Source: Nelumbo lutea (Eukaryota > Streptophyta > Magnoliopsida > Proteales > Nelumbonaceae). Taken from it: a stretch of DNA of 64,000 nt. Shown piece by piece: positions 33,410 to 46,853 of the stretch. Both the position numbers and the translations under genes were made by a program. The stretch is from positions 61,120,727 to 61,184,726 of the forward strand of contig JAKGHH010000007.1 of the NCBI GenBank assembly GCA_022828595.1. Direction: 5' to 3'. The notes below the pieces were generated by a model. The model was given only the letters and a program-made list of their open reading frames with translations, had not been told where the DNA came from and ran no database searches. The first letter of the stretch is position 1. Every line of letters starts with the position of its first letter.

Positions 33410-34317
33410 GTGGAGATTGTTTCATGACATAAAGTGATTTCTTCAATCTACCCACCTTACCCTATATTTCTTTACTATATATGCCAGGAAGAAGGGACAT
33501 ATATACCTATCCAGTGAGATCACCATTCAAGAATGCATTCTTAACATCAAATTAATACAGAGGTAAATCATAGTTCACTGCTAAGGATAAAAGAACTATC
33601 ATCGAAGTAATCTTAACAACTGGAGAAAATGTCTCATTGTAATCTATCCCACTTGCACCTCTCAATTGACCCATTTACACAACGCTTGATAGTGAAAATC
33701 CACTTGCACCCAACAAGTTTCTTCCCAACTAGCAAGTTTATGATATCCCAAGTATTGCTTTTATGAAAGGCTTCTATTTCAATACTCATAGCATCTCTCC
33801 AATTTGGTGTGACTAAGGCTTCTGAAACAGGCTTTGGGATGGATTGAGAGGAAATGGAGGCTAGAAAGGCATAATATGATGGAGAGAAGTTGTAGATAAA
33901 GAAGTTTGGAAATAAAATGAGTTGTACATTTCCTCTTACCTTTTCTCAAAGCAATGGGTAGGTCAAGGTCTAAAAACGAGAGTGCTGGTGGAGGAGGTGA
34001 CGGACGTGTCCTCTCTTCAATAATCAAGAGCGCTTGAGACTCAACTAGAGGTGTGAGATCAACCTATGTTTGCCTTAGCCTTTGTCACTGGTATCACCTC
34101 TAGAGAATAGGATGAGTGGAAATAACTAAAGGACTAGCAGGAGGAGGGGGAGGTGCAAGAGTGGAAGACCTCAAAGGAGAGGATCCCTCCACAAGAATGG
34201 GGGTAACTGTGAAGGGCTCGACACAAGACTCAATTGGAGTTTGAAAAGGAAGGGATGAAGAAAATAACTCGAGAGATCTCTCCCCCTCAGAATGATGGCT
34301 ATAAAAAGGAACTGACT

Positions 34318-35671
34318 CTACAAAGGCGGCATCCATGGAAACAAATTGGGTGCTACTAATAAATCAAAACAACAATACCCTTTCTGTGTGGAGGCATAAC
34401 CAAGGAATATGCACTTTTGAGCCTTGTGGTCAAATTTGTGTCTTTTGGAATTGGGAATGTGGACATAACAAGTGTAACCAAAGACCCTTAGAGAAATAGA
34501 AAAAATCTCAACATCAGGAAAGAAGACTCCAAAAGGAGATTTTAACCCCAAGACTCGAGAACGCATGTGGTTAATAAGGTAGGTAGTTGTTAAAACTACA
34601 TCATCCCAAAACTTCACATGAACATGGGTAGCAAAAAGAATGCTCCTTGAAACTTCCACAATGTCTATTTTTCCACTTTGCTACTCCATTTTGTTGTGGA
34701 GTACAGACACAAAAACTCTAATGAATAACCCCAAACTTCTCAAGATAGGAGGTAAGGTCATTTTCAAAATATTCCTTAGCATTATTTGATCGAAATATTT
34801 TGATGTGGGTATTAAACTGAGTATGTGTCCATAAAACTATTGCACAAGTTTAGGTACTTCATCATGAGAGTGCATAATGTATATCAAAGTATATCGTGAA
34901 AAATCATCAATAAACAGGATGAAATATTTATACCCACCCACACATAGTAAATGATAAGGCCCCCACACATCAGAGTGAACAATATTAAAAGAAATAGTTG
35001 ATCTTTTATTACATGAAGGATAAGTGCTCTTACAATGCTTTGAGAACTCACAAGACTCACAATGAAGACTCGATAGACAAATTCTTATAAATAACTCTAG
35101 AAACAACTAACTCAATGAAAAAAGGGCAAATGACCCAAACGACTATGACATAACATAATACTAATAGTGGAATTTGAAACAAATGCAATTCTCTCAAGTT
35201 GTACTTGGCTCTAATAAGGCATGTCTAACAGATAGATCCCATTCACCTCATGGCCACTCCCAATCACTTTCTGAGATTCCATGTCCTAAAAACACAATAT
35301 GAAGGAAAAAATGTCACACAGAAATTTAGGGATTTAATTAAATTACTAACTGTAAGCAAATTGATATTAAGTTTAGGCACATGAAAAACAAATGATAAGG
35401 TCAGGGCATTAGAGATCTTAATGTCTCCCTTTCCTATGATAGGGGCTATGGAGTCATCAGTAAGGAATATCTTATCTTGACCAGAAAGAAGTTGGTAAAA
35501 TGTGAATAACTCTGAAACATTGATCATATGGTTAGAAGCACCAAAATCAATTATCCAAGGGGTTTTATGAGTACTTGAAACAAAAGCATGATGTGTAGTG
35601 GCATGAAAACATAAGTGAGCATATATAGAGGAAGGAACAACCTCTAAGGGAGTTATAGCAGTGGACTCCAA
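34318..35671 (-). pseudogene. Protease and integrase of the nested Copia
   Basis: The protease start (TPWIIDFGASNHM) is near 35530-35570, with Phe where the catalytic motif normally has Ser (DSGA). The integrase region includes CESCEFSKHCKSTYP, HSDVWGPYH and FIDDFSRYTLIY (34850-35060), and the C-terminal part starts MEVSRSILFATHVHVKFW at 34659. Confidence 0.8.
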
Positions 35672-37553
35672 GTGATTAATGATTCAGCCATACTTCTCAT
35701 ATTTAGCCCTGGCGGATGCAATCTATTCTCCCACTAACTTCTCTTCACCCTGTCTTTGTTCACCTTGTGAAAAAGTGGCTACATTTACATTTCTACATTT
35801 CCAATTTTAACCCTTTTTCCACCATTTTCTTTTTTAAATATAGTAGGAACAAACTCTGGATGCAGCTTCCAATATATGTCTTTAGTGTGTTTAGGTTTCT
35901 TGTAGTATTCATAGATAACATCTTTCTTCTCAGTGCTATCCTTTGGCTTCATCCCAACACTAGCATAGTGATCGACCTATAACCGAATAGACTAAAATTG
36001 TCTTCTTCTCTCCTCACTGTTCACCATAGCATATGCTTGAGACAAAGTCACCTCATCCTTTGCTAAAACATTCTGCCTCATAATATCATACTCCGAGTTG
36101 AGTTCAATGAGGAATTCAAATATCCTATTTCTCTCCTCCAACCTTCTATGTGTTTATGCATCCTTTGTGCAACCCCAAACAATAGTCTCCATCAGATCAA
36201 TCTCTTGCCAAAGAGATTTCAGCATAGAGAAGTAGACTACTAAGGGCTTTCTCCCCATCTAAGATTATTCACATCATGCTTCAATCTGTAAGTCCGAACA
36301 ACATTACGCTTTTGGGAATAGGTCTCTGTGACACTATCCTACACTTCTTTTGCAGTTTCCATCTAATGCTAACTAATGTGTGGTTGCATAGAATTCACTA
36401 ACCAACCCACCACTATATAGTTATCCTACCTCCTTTGGTTTCATCTTGCTCCTAGTAATATAACTCTACTTTCCTCTACTATACACATGTATCTTAATAG
36501 ATTGAGACCAATCTAAATAACAGGTCCCATCTAGCTTCACAATAGTCACAACCCTAAAATAATTCTCCACTGACCCCCCATGTCCAAACCCGGAATCTGT
36601 AGAATATTTGATCTCTCCTCCAATTTTCTCCATTGAGTAAATGAATGCAAATGAAAATCAAATTAGGGCTTTACTAGGCTAGATTTACTGTTCTAAGCAA
36701 TGCTTAACCTTTCAACCCCCCAAAACTAGGGTTTCATAGGGTCCTACGGGATTGGGAGAAAGAGAGAAGCTTCAACCACCCCTTCTATAGGTTCTAGAAT
36801 TCAATTCAACCAAAACTGCCCCTAATAAAAATCAAAAGGCTTACCTCTGATCAGCGCTTGGTTCAAACTGCCTCTACGACCTATAACAAGGTTTCTCCAA
36901 TTATCTAGGGTTTTTGAAAAAAAAATCCCCAAGAACCTACCTTGGGCTTCAACTAAGGATGAAAAATCTCCACAAAACTTTCCAAAAACCTTCCTAACTG
37001 GGCTGCATAAGTAGTTGATTGATCAACCGATCAGTTCTCCACACACTATGTATGGGCAAAGAAAGGAGAAAATAGTCGAAAGTAAGAACCTGCTTTAATA
37101 CCAAGTTGAAAATTACACCTACAGCAATTCAAATAATGCAAGAAAAGAAGAAAAGAGAGAAATAAGAAAGCAATTTCAGCAATAGGTTGTGGAAGAAGAA
37201 AAGAAGGGAAGAGAGAAAAGAAGAATTTGAACCTCTCTCTCTACCCCCCTTTCATCACTTTTATTAATAATTCTAATTTTGAGTACAATAGGGTGGCCAA
37301 CACTAAAGAAATAATTAAAGAAAATAAAAGAAGGCCCCTAAAGCCCATAACTAAGAAATGTAACTTTTAAATACTACTTAAAAAAATAAAAAAAAAAAAT
37401 ACTAAGGCCCATTCGGCCCATTCTCACTACAAGACCCATAGGAGGAAAAACACTATACACCATTAAAATGCTTGCAGGGGGTGGGAGTGCTTTTCACATG
37501 CATGCAGAGCCGGGTTGGGGCGGGGTGTGGGTGTGGGCATGCATACGTGTGCC

Positions 37554-38055
37554 TAGGGGTGTAAACGGATCGAATTCGAATCGGATCAAGCAACACCCAA
37601 ATTTGAATCCGATTAGAAAATCTGATATCCGAATTTGATTCTATATCCGATGGATATTGAAAATTAATATCTAAATTCAAATTTGATTAAATATTCAAAT
37701 ATTCGATTTGATTCAAATTTGATTAATTAATTATTTTAGATAATTAATAAATATATAAAATAAATAATTTATTGATATAAAGTATATAAATATATAAATT
37801 ATTTATATAACTTAATTATTATATATAAATTATATAAAATATTTTATATATTATATATAAGAATTAAATAATTGGTTGAATTCAGATATTTATCGAATCG
37901 AATCAGGTCATATCTGAATTCAAATCCGATTAGCAATTCTATATGAATAGGATATCCGGATTCAACCGGTTAGATATTCAAATTATTTGAATTCAATTCG
38001 ATTATGTCAAATATCAAATTCAAAATCAGATTTTTGAATACCGTTTACACCCCTA
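37554..38055. mobile_element. hAT-type MITE (502 bp)
   Basis: Perfect 15-bp inverted ends TAGGGGTGTAAACGG. The flanks CGTGTGCC (37546-37553) and CACGTGCC (38056-38063) are an 8-bp duplication with two transitions. The interior is AT-rich with GGATATCCGAATT-like repeats and no coding. It sits in the first LTR of the old Copia; the second LTR shows the empty site near 43235. Confidence 0.85.
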
Positions 38056-38599
38056 CACGTGCCACACCATATCTTGTTTTATGCTTTGACCATTTCGTTT
38101 CTTAATTGTTTTGACTGTTTGAATTTGATTTTTATTTTAAACATCCCTTTTTGTGACTTTTCATTTTTGGCTTTGTGTGCCTCTTCGAATTGGTGCCTTG
38201 CACACTATTTTGGAGAGACATATATCTCTATAAGGACACCTTTGTCCATAGTTTTTCTTTGAGTATCTTCCATTGGTGATTCATGGAGGTCTGGTAAGTG
38301 AGTGTACATCTACTAGGAGCTTGTGGGTTGTTTCATCTTGGAAACTGACTTGTAATCACCTAACTATATTATAGGGGGTAAATGCCATTTTAAAGAGAGT
38401 GGCCAAGTGACATGACTCAATCCATCTCATACTACAATATTTTTAGTTGTTAACTTTCAGCACCAGTTCTACAACACTATTGCATTTTGAGTTCGAATAG
38501 CGTTGAACAATAAGTTCTATTCTCCTTTCTAATTGCTATTTTTATAATAAGCTTAAAAACGCATTTATGGAACCTATATCTTCTATTCCTATCATGGGA

Positions 38600-41500
38600 A
38601 ATTAGATGTAATCAGTTTCAAAATTCTCTAAGATGAATCATTCAATGGAACCAAATATAAGCATTGGAGACAACACATTCTCTTCGCCTTAGAACAGTTA
38701 GGGGTAGCCTTTACTTTAATTGAACCAAACCCAATAAACATGGAGGAATTAGCCCGCTTTGTTTTTGTAGAATACTAGTTCATGGCTGATCACTTATGCA
38801 AGAACCACATCCTGAATTGCCTATCCAATGAACTTTACAATGTCTGTTATTCATACAACTTTGCCTATAATTTGAAATGCCATGGACAAAAAGTATGTTT
38901 TGAAAGGTGTAAGAAATAAAAAAATATGTTATTTCCAATTTCTTACATTTTTTTATAAAAGAAGACATGGACGTGTATGCTCAAATATATGAGTTTCAGG
39001 TGCTTGTAGGAGAACTAGCAAAGAAAGGTATGGTACTGCCTAATAATCTTTTGCTAGTTCTCTCATAAAAAAAAATTGCGACATACATGAAATGATTCCA
39101 AAACATATATAAAGCACAAAAGAAACAATATTATTTTGGATCAAGTGATAGTTTGGATAAAAATAGAAGACAAGAATAGAAAGAATGATCAAGTAAAGAA
39201 AAATTAGACTTCTAAAATCAATCTGGTGAAGGAAATGACTACAAAATAAAAAAAAATAAAAAACTTAAATGTAAAAAATGACAAGAAGTTCAAGAAGCGG
39301 AAAAAAAAAAGGGAAGTGTTATGTATGTGGCAAACCCAAACATTATAAAAATGAATGGCATCAATAAAAGAATACTGACTTTGGGAAACCAAAGGTCAAC
39401 TTGATTGAAGTAAATATTGTTGTAGCCATGGCAACTGAGGAAAACTTGGTAGAGAAACCAAAGGAATAAATTTTAGACATTGGCGTTATTAAGCACATAT
39501 ATGGGGATCATGACTGCTTGTATGAGTATACAACTCTGATTAAAGGAGAACAAGTCTTCATGGGAAACTCATAGACTTCGAAAGTCATCAGCAAGGGAAA
39601 TGTACTTCTAAAGATGACTTCAAGAAAAATCCTAATGTTGAATGATGTGTTACATATGTAATAAACAAGAAGAAATTGGTGTCAAGTGCACTCCTCAACA
39701 AATTAAGACCGAAACTCACATTTGAAGTAGACAATGTTGTGTTAATCAAAAACAATGTACTTATTGAAAAGGATATAATACTAATGAACTATTTGTACTC
39801 AATATTTTTTATATTATTATAAATAATAATGTTTTCTTCTTCTTATATGGTTGAATCATCTAATATTTGGCATGATAGATTAGAACATCATAGTGTTCCT
39901 TATATAAAATAGCTATGTAAATTAAGAGTTTTAAATGTTTCTATAAAATTTACAAGTGAAAAATGTTAAGTATGTATAGAAGCAAAATTCACTAAAAAAA
40001 CATAAAAAAATGTAAAAAGAGAATCTAAATTATTGCAACTTATATATAGTGATTTATGGGATCGTAAATTTCATGAAGCTAGAGGAAAAAGATATTATAT
40101 AACATTCATAGATGACTACTACAAATATGCAAATGTTGTCTTACTTAGATCAAAAGATGATGCTAAGCAAGCTTTTATAACATATAAATTTGAAGTAAAA
40201 AATTAGTTAGAAAATAAAATAAAAAGACTTAAAATTGATAGAGGGACTATATATGATGAAAAAATAATAAAAAATAAATAAAAAGAGTAGAATTATACAT
40301 GAAACTACAACCCCTTACAAAAGAATTGCATAAAGACTTAATAGAATTTTAAAGAAAATGATGAATGATATGTTAATTAGTTCAGGCGTACCTTTGAACT
40401 TGTGAGGGGAAGCAATCCTAACAGCTTGTTACCTATACAATAGACTAGCTCCTAAGAAGAAATGACAAATTCCATTTGAAGTTTGATATAACAGAAAACA
40501 TAACCTAAACAACTTGAAAGTTTGGGATTGTTTAGTAAAAGTTGGAATGCTTGAACCTAAAAGAAAAAATTGGGACTTAAAACATGTAACAGTGTCTTTA
40601 TTTGATATCCACAAAACAGTGCAACCTACAATTTTTTTGTAATTAAAACAATAGAAAATATTGTAGAATACAATACAATAATTGAGTCTTGAGAGGAAAA
40701 ATTCTTTGAGTATATTTTTTCATTAAAAAATGAATTAATAAGGAACCAGCCCAAGTCATAGAAACTAAGAACATGAATTAAATACTCAAGAAGCCAGTAA
40801 TTTACCTAGAACAAAAAATCTTGAATCTAATTATTGTACTTTACCTAGTACAATAATTGAGTCTTAAGATGCAGAATTCTTTAAGTATATTTTTCATTAA
40901 AAAATTAAGCAATTAATAAGGAATCACCCCAAGTCTACAACAAAAACCAAGAACAAGAATTAAATGCTCAAGAAGCCAATACGTTACTTAGTTCAAAAAA
41001 TCTTGAATCTAATAAATCAAAAATTGAATTTAAGGAGAAGTAAAAGACAAATGAAATAAACAAATTTGGGTGATGGATGTTCACATTCTTAGTAGACAAA
41101 GACCAACTAACATATCAAGAAGCAATAACCTCCCCTGATGTAGTATTTTAGAAAGAAGACATAAAAACTGAAATTGATTGTTTGGTCACTAGTCACACTT
41201 GGAAACCTATAGATCTCCCTCCTAAAACTAAGGCACTAGATTGTAAATGGGTATTTAAGAAAAAATTAAAGCTAGATTGTATAATAGATAAATTCAAAGC
41301 TATATTAGTTGCTAAAGGTTAAGACAAAAGAAAGATATAGGCTTCTTTGACACATATTCCTTGATAGCAAGATTAACTACAATTAGAGTCTTGTTAATCA
41401 TAACATCCATATACAAACTTGTAGTTCACTAAATGGATGTAAAAACAACTTTCTTAAATGGAAAATTAAAAGAAGAAATTTACATTAAGCAACTTGAAGA

Positions 41501-42500
41501 CTTTATAATACCAGGACAAGAGAACAAAGTATATATAAATTTATTAATTTTTTATATGGCTTAAAACAAACTCCCAAACAATGGTATGTAAAGTTTGATA
41601 ATGTATTATTGACAAATGGGTATGTTAAAAATGATTCCGATATGTCTATAACAAGTTTGTAGATGATAAATGAGTCATTAATTGCTTGTATGTTGATGAT
41701 ATGTTAATAATGGGAACAAGTCTTGATATATTAAGAGAAACAAAACAATTTTTAATGTCAAAATTTAACACTAAAAACATGGATGAAGTTGATGAAATCT
41801 TAGGGATTAAAATCCACAAACAATAAAGAAACATCATACTTTTACACTCGTGTAGAAAATATACTTAGAAAGTTTGGACACTATGATTGTAAACTAATCA
41901 AGACACTACTTGATTATAGTATTCATTTAAGAAAGAATATAGGAAATCCTATTTTACAAATTTCTTATTTAAGGAATTGTACAATACCTTATAATAATAG
42001 TTGAAAATTTAAATTAGCATACTCATAACCCCAAATATAAACACTAAGTAGCTTTGGTAAAACTATTAAAATATTTAAAGGGCGCCATGAATTATGGTTT
42101 GCATCATTTAAGTTTTTCTCCTATTTTAAAAAGATTTATTGATGTAAATTGGATTTCATATTCAAAGGACAATACACCACTACTTGATGTTTTTACCTTG
42201 GGAGGTGGAATAGTCTCTTGGAAATTGATAAAGTAGTCCTGTAATACAAGTTTGGCAATGGAAACTAAGTTTATTGCATTGAAATTGACAATAGTGCCTA
42301 AGGAACTTATTGGCAAAAGAAGGTACATCCACCTAAGACACAATTTGGTAAGACATTAGTGGAAGAGCAATTACTCTAGACTTTTGTAAGGTTTGAAAAG
42401 AACCTTGCTGATTCATTAACCAAACCACAGACTTCTAAAGTGGTTTTTGAGGCATTTATAGCAATGGGGTTGAAGCTCATTATATAAGTAATTGGTAATG
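38600..42500 (+). pseudogene. Degraded Copia polyprotein
   Basis: Read in pieces on the plus strand: gag (NGTKYKHWRQHILFALEQL near 38647-38703), a zinc knuckle (CYVCGKPKHYKNEW near 39320), integrase (LLQLIYSDLWDRKFHEARGK near 40030-40090 and YYITFIDDYYKYA), RT (HTWKPIDLPPKTKALDCKWV near 41198-41255 and CLYVDDMLIMGTS near 41690), and RNase H (LLKYLKGAMNYGLHH near 42060). Dozens of stops occur. The region is strongly AT-rich compared with the nested elements, as expected for great age. Confidence 0.8.
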
Positions 42501-43014
42501 GACACCCAACCTATGTGAAGGAATATCTCAGGAATTAGGTTGAATTGGTAAAGAACAAGTTACTAAATGACTTAAGAAAGCACTATGACTTTGTGCCATA
42601 TTACAAATGCTCACTGAAAGATGTGGAGGTTGAGTATATAACTCTTAATCAATTCTTACAAAATTAAGCCATGTTGCAATGCACACTAATTAATCGACCT
42701 AAGTGAGTGTAAAGTGTGATCGCTTCTATAAGAGCTTTAAAGGATGACTCTCTAAAACACTCATAATTCTAAGAGGGAAACAAGGCAGAAATGTTCTAAG
42801 ACAAAAGAATCACTAAGGACTTAGTGGGTTAGGTTGGTTGGCAGATTAATTAGTTACAACAAAGAGAAAAGGTTAAAGTAGTCTAACTCTACCCATACTC
42901 TATAGCATAATTTGTCATACATAAATGTTGATTGAGGTTTAAAAGACATCAACAAGAATACTTCTCTCGCCTTGATGCCCATATTATTCTTGTATTTGGA
43001 ATCTTGTGGGGGAT

Positions 43015-43783
43015 TGTTGGATTCTTGTTTTGGAGGGAATATTCAAATTACAAGAATCTAAACTTCTCTTTTTGTTTTGTTTTTGTTTTCTTTGGATTTT
43101 GGCCTCTTGTAACTTCTCTTGAAAGCATGTGATGATTTCTTGTCCACATTGCTTGAAAAAAGAGGTGGACTTGAGTACATGTGCGCACCGAGTCGAGTTG
43201 GGCTAAGGCGTGAGTGTGGGTGTTGGTGTGTATGTGTGCCACACCATATCTCATTTTATGCGTGCTTTGACTGTTTGGTTTCTTAAATGACCCTTTTTGT
43301 GACTCTTCATTTTTCACTCTATGTCTCTTCAAATAGGTGCCTTGTACATGTTTCTAGAAAGACATATCTCTCTATAAAGACACATTTATGTTCATTCAGG
43401 TGACTAAGAGCACTCTATAAATAGAGTGTTGATCTACCTAGTGGTACACACAGAACAAAACACAATCACAATCCTCTATCCATCATTTTTCTCCAAGCAT
43501 CTTCAATTGATGATTCGTAGAGGTCTAACAAGCGACTACACATCTACTAAGAGCTTACGGGTTGCTTTATCTTGAAAACCAATTTGCAATCATTCGGCTA
43601 CACTATAAGGAGCAAATGTGATTTTAAGGAGTGTGACCAGGTGGCACAACTCAACCCATTTAATACTATAATTTTCTCAATTGCTATCAACTTTTAGCAT
43701 TAGTTCTGCAACACTGTTGTACTTTCAGTTCGGAAAGCATTGAATGATAAGTTCCATTCTCCCTTCTAATTGATATTTTTACA
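43015..43783 (+). repeat. Second LTR of the old Copia
   Basis: It aligns with 31897-32071 plus 37500-37553 plus 38056-38546. It contains a promoter-like CTATAAATAGAG near 43417-43428, absent from the first LTR, which has lost about 100 bp there. It ends TATTTTTACA. Confidence 0.8.
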
Positions 43784-43980
43784 GAAAAACCACATCCCAA
43801 TTGCGTATAGTAAGGTAGAGAGGCTTGCTTCACTACTTTTTCTAGAATTATGAGGGATCCTTGTGTGCAGTTGCATTAAACTAATTAGTACTAACCAAGG
43901 GGTTATTTGGCAAGTCTTTTTTGAAAGATCTTGTAGAAGCTCTGATAGTTAAAAGACGTAGGTAGTGTTTGATAGCACCG

Positions 43981-44036
43981 AATCGACCACTGAACACTGA
44001 AAAACTTGTCTTTTCAGCGCTCAGTGGTCATTCGAT
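43981..44036. repeat. Short foldback
   Basis: AATCGACCACTGAACACTGAAAA pairs with the inverted copy ending TCAGTGGTCATTCGATT, leaving a loop of a few bases and a 4-nt bulge. (The arms are about 23-27 bases.) It is probably the centre of a small MITE between about 43970 and 44115. The surrounding 44120-44870 shows no supported gene. Confidence 0.55.
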
Positions 44037-45519
44037 TGCACCTCCAAATGTTGCCTCCAAACACTGAATATACCTCCGATTTGTTAAGATGGTGAGCTAC
44101 CTCGGAGCCCGTTTGGAGGTAAACTCACGAAATAGGATTTCCAGTGTTGTCCCGTTAATATTTTAAAAAATCCAAAACTATCCCCACATTCTCAACGCAA
44201 CCTTAAAACACTTTTTGGATTTTCACTATTGTTTTTCCATTGCTGAACTCAGTAGCAGCCGGCGAGCTCCATCTGCATTCAAGCTTGAACAAAGAAAGAG
44301 GTGGGTTATTTAGTACACTCTACACCGTTGTTCTTCCATCGTTCAACACCTATTTTTTTTTCATTGTTTCGCTGATATCTTGCAAACATCTCCATTGCAA
44401 ATCAATCAAGGCAATGTTCGGTGGATTTCCTATACAAAGATGTATTTATTATTTTGTTCGTAGTCTTTCATTATACTGTTATTTATAGATTATTGAGTAG
44501 CACTTTTGTTTCTTCTAAAAAATTTCTCATTGTTCATTTTACTGCTATATTTATAAATTATTGTCTTTCTTTTCCATTGCTTGTTTTAATGTTATTTATA
44601 AATTATTGTATTTCTTCCCCACTGTTTATTATATTGTTATTTATAAATTCCCAAGAAGAAATAAACACCAATGTCTCCTCTCAGGAATCTCCATTGTCTT
44701 TCGTTGTAATATTGTTATATGGAAGGGGATACTCTTGCTCATTAAAATCCATACTTGTCCAATAAAACCTTTCAAATGTGCAACATATGGCATCTGTAAT
44801 GAGACTTCCACTTTCATGGGAATCCTTTCCCCTTCCATTTTTCCTATATACGCTATTTTGTTATTACATTATCCTGGTTCGAATAGACGGACGGCCCATT
44901 TTGAGAAAAAAAAATTGGTCTGACCATTTGGTCCGATTCAGTTTTAAAAATCATGGTTTCACTATTTTTTTTATTGGTTGGATGTTTTATAGGCATGACA
45001 CCCCATAAAATTGCTTTTCGCCTCAGGTAAAGTATGCCACGTCAGCATTACAAGAAATTCCCAAACATTATGTTTTCCTAAACGTTCCATGCACATAAAT
45101 CAAAGTGTTTCAGATTTTCTAGTATTTCAACATCATTATAAGAAAACCTGTCTGGGAATTGAAAGAAATAATGGTTGAATCACTTACCCAAATTCTCTAT
45201 TCTGAAAATGATGTTGCATTTGGAAGCTCCCAAATTCATTTCTAGGGGAATGGACAATGTCAATCTCACGTTGAAGAAGATTTTGTCGAATAGGTTTACT
45301 ACTATCTCATTTGTGAGCAGGTATGCCGGGTAAAGTATACCATTATTCTTTGATGTTGAGAGGATAAGTCACCATCATTGTGAAACTTTCATGTACTCAT
45401 TTTATGAAAATATGGATGCAGAAATTGTTAATGACAGAATTGTTAGAAAAACTTAATTCATTAATGTAGGCAATTTCCTAATACTATAACCCTTTCTTAC
45501 GGCATCGTAATGTAGGCAA

Positions 45520-45815
45520 TTCGCCGATAGGGGTCTGGAATTGGAATCCGGTCTGAATCCAACCATTTAATTGGACGAAATCTGAATCCAATTCCTATTT
45601 CTAGTGAGATGGCATTTCCCCATTTGATATGTGGCCATTCCCTTCCCCTCCCTTACAAATGAGAATCCATTCTAACCATTTTTCAATCTGAATTTCTGAT
45701 TCCAGCCTGAACCAAAGAGATGGAGGAAAAGACTATTTCAATTATAATTCTAGAGGATTTTGATTCCAATGCTGATTGTCAATCAAAATTACCAAATGAC
45801 CCCTAAACCTTTTTC
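45520..45815. mobile_element. Worn PIF/Harbinger-like MITE
   Basis: The internal order GGAATCC, ATTTAATTGGAC, GATGGCATTTCCCCATTTGA, CCCTTCCCCTCCC matches the better copy at 46564-46853. Terminal sequences are largely lost. Confidence 0.5.
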
Positions 45816-45829
45816 TGTGCTATATTAAT

Positions 45830-46075
45830 CAGAACCATTTTGGCCATTGATTTCCAGGTAGATAGTTCAAACGGATGGCCCATTCTGATAAAAAAGTTTA
45901 AAATTTAAAGTCATAAACAGCAAAAAACCATTGAACGGGTTAAATGGATTGATGATTCTTTTTTTACCAAGGACCAGGTTTGGGATAGAATGAAACCGGT
46001 TCCCTTGACAATTCCTAGGCCGAACGGTCTGACTGTCCGGGTCAACAGTGGTTTGTAAACATTGGCTCAGCGTTT
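45830..46075. repeat. Dispersed repeat R1, copy 1
   Basis: The order AACCATTTTGGCCATTG, ACGGATGGCCCATTCTGATA, CCATTGAACGGGTT, GTTTGGGATAGAATGAAACC, CCGAACGGTCTGACTGTCCG, AACATTGG is shared with the copies at 46076-46385 and 56938-57247. It has no coding. It is likely a non-autonomous DNA element of unknown class. Confidence 0.6.
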
Positions 46076-46385
46076 TAAAAAACGACCCAGAACCAAAATC
46101 ATTCTGGGGACCGGTTTATGGGTCGATGGTTCGACCATCAAGTCCAAACGAATGGCCTGTTCTTACAAAATAAATTAATAAAATAAAAAATCATTAAAAT
46201 TTAAAAACGACTAAAAATCATTGAACGTATCAATGATTCAACCACCTAGACCAACGGGTCATTGACTAATTCAATGATTTTTGGCCAGAAACCAGTTTGA
46301 GATAAAACAAAACCGATTGCCTTAATGGTTGTTGGGCCGAATGGTCCAACTGTCCAGGTCAATGGCGATTCAAAAACCATGCGTT
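46076..46385. repeat. Dispersed repeat R1, copy 2
   Basis: It lies head to tail with copy 1. It keeps the CGAATGGCCTGTTC, TCATTGACTAATTCAATGAT and GCCGAATGGTCCAACTGTCC blocks and ends near CAAAAACCATGCG. Confidence 0.6.
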
Positions 46386-46563
46386 GGCTAAAATTCAAAA
46401 CTCAGGGAGGGAAGGACATGATAAACTCATAAGTACTAAGTATAACGAGGAATGGCACAGTAGTCGGTATGTGAGCTGGTTTGTCCAGTTTCAGTTCCCC
46501 AATCCAGGTGTACCTGACACCTTTAGCAATTTAAAGCAAAAATAAAACAGAAAGCAATTAATT

Positions 46564-46853
46564 CAGGGTCCGTTTGGTTTGCTGGAATAGGGATCTAGAA
46601 TCAGAATCGAAATGGACTATTCCGATTCCAACTGTTTGATTGGACTGAATCAAAATCCCATTCTCATTCCTGCTGGAATAGCATTCCCCCATTTGAGAGA
46701 ATGGCTGTTCCCAACCCCTCCCCTGGAGAATAAAATCCCATTCCAACTGATTTTAATTTCCATACCCATTCCTGTCTAAACCAAACAGACTATGAGAATG
46801 GACCATTCCGATTCCAATTCCAGCTACGAACCAAACGGACCCTCACTATGGAA
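46564..46853. mobile_element. PIF/Harbinger-like MITE (about 290 bp)
   Basis: Inverted ends GGGTCCGTTTGGTT, with a 3-bp direct repeat TCA at both junctions, the size expected for this superfamily although TWA is the usual target. The subterminal sequence is GGAATCAGAATCG-like, as in the 25113-27043 element. The 62-codon open frame inside has no meaning. Confidence 0.75.

Larger units (their letters stand above)
32072..37431 (-). mobile_element. Copia element nested in the LTR of another Copia
   Basis: The 5' LTR at 37114-37431 and 3' LTR at 32072-32336 both start TGTAGTGAGAAT on the minus strand. Just inside the 5' LTR is a primer-binding-like TGGTATTAAAGCAGG; the polypurine tract is at 32337-32350. 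The minus strand encodes gag remnants (about 35700-36600), protease (WIIDFGASNHMIN near 35530), integrase (HSDVWGPYH and FILFIDDFSRYT near 34860-34990; INHMRSRVLG near 34560), RT with YVDDIV (near 33290) and RNase H (TNDWA and LLWLRSLLYEMGV). Many frames are broken. It is related to the fragments at 1-2131. The target duplication could not be confirmed on the right side. Confidence 0.85.
31897..43783 (+). mobile_element. Old Copia LTR retrotransposon with nested insertions
   Basis: The LTRs begin TGTTGGATTCTTGTTTTGGAG at 31897 and 43015. The second LTR (43015-43783, 769 bp) is preceded by a purine-rich tract (CTTGTGGGGG). The first spans 31897-38546 but is interrupted by a Copia element and a MITE; without them it is about 790 bp. 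Internally, the plus strand carries gag, protease, integrase, RT and RNase H remains in Copia order, full of stops and frame changes. The target duplication is not clear (AAACC before, GAAAA after). The LTR copies are clearly diverged, so it is much older than the elements inside it. Confidence 0.85.
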
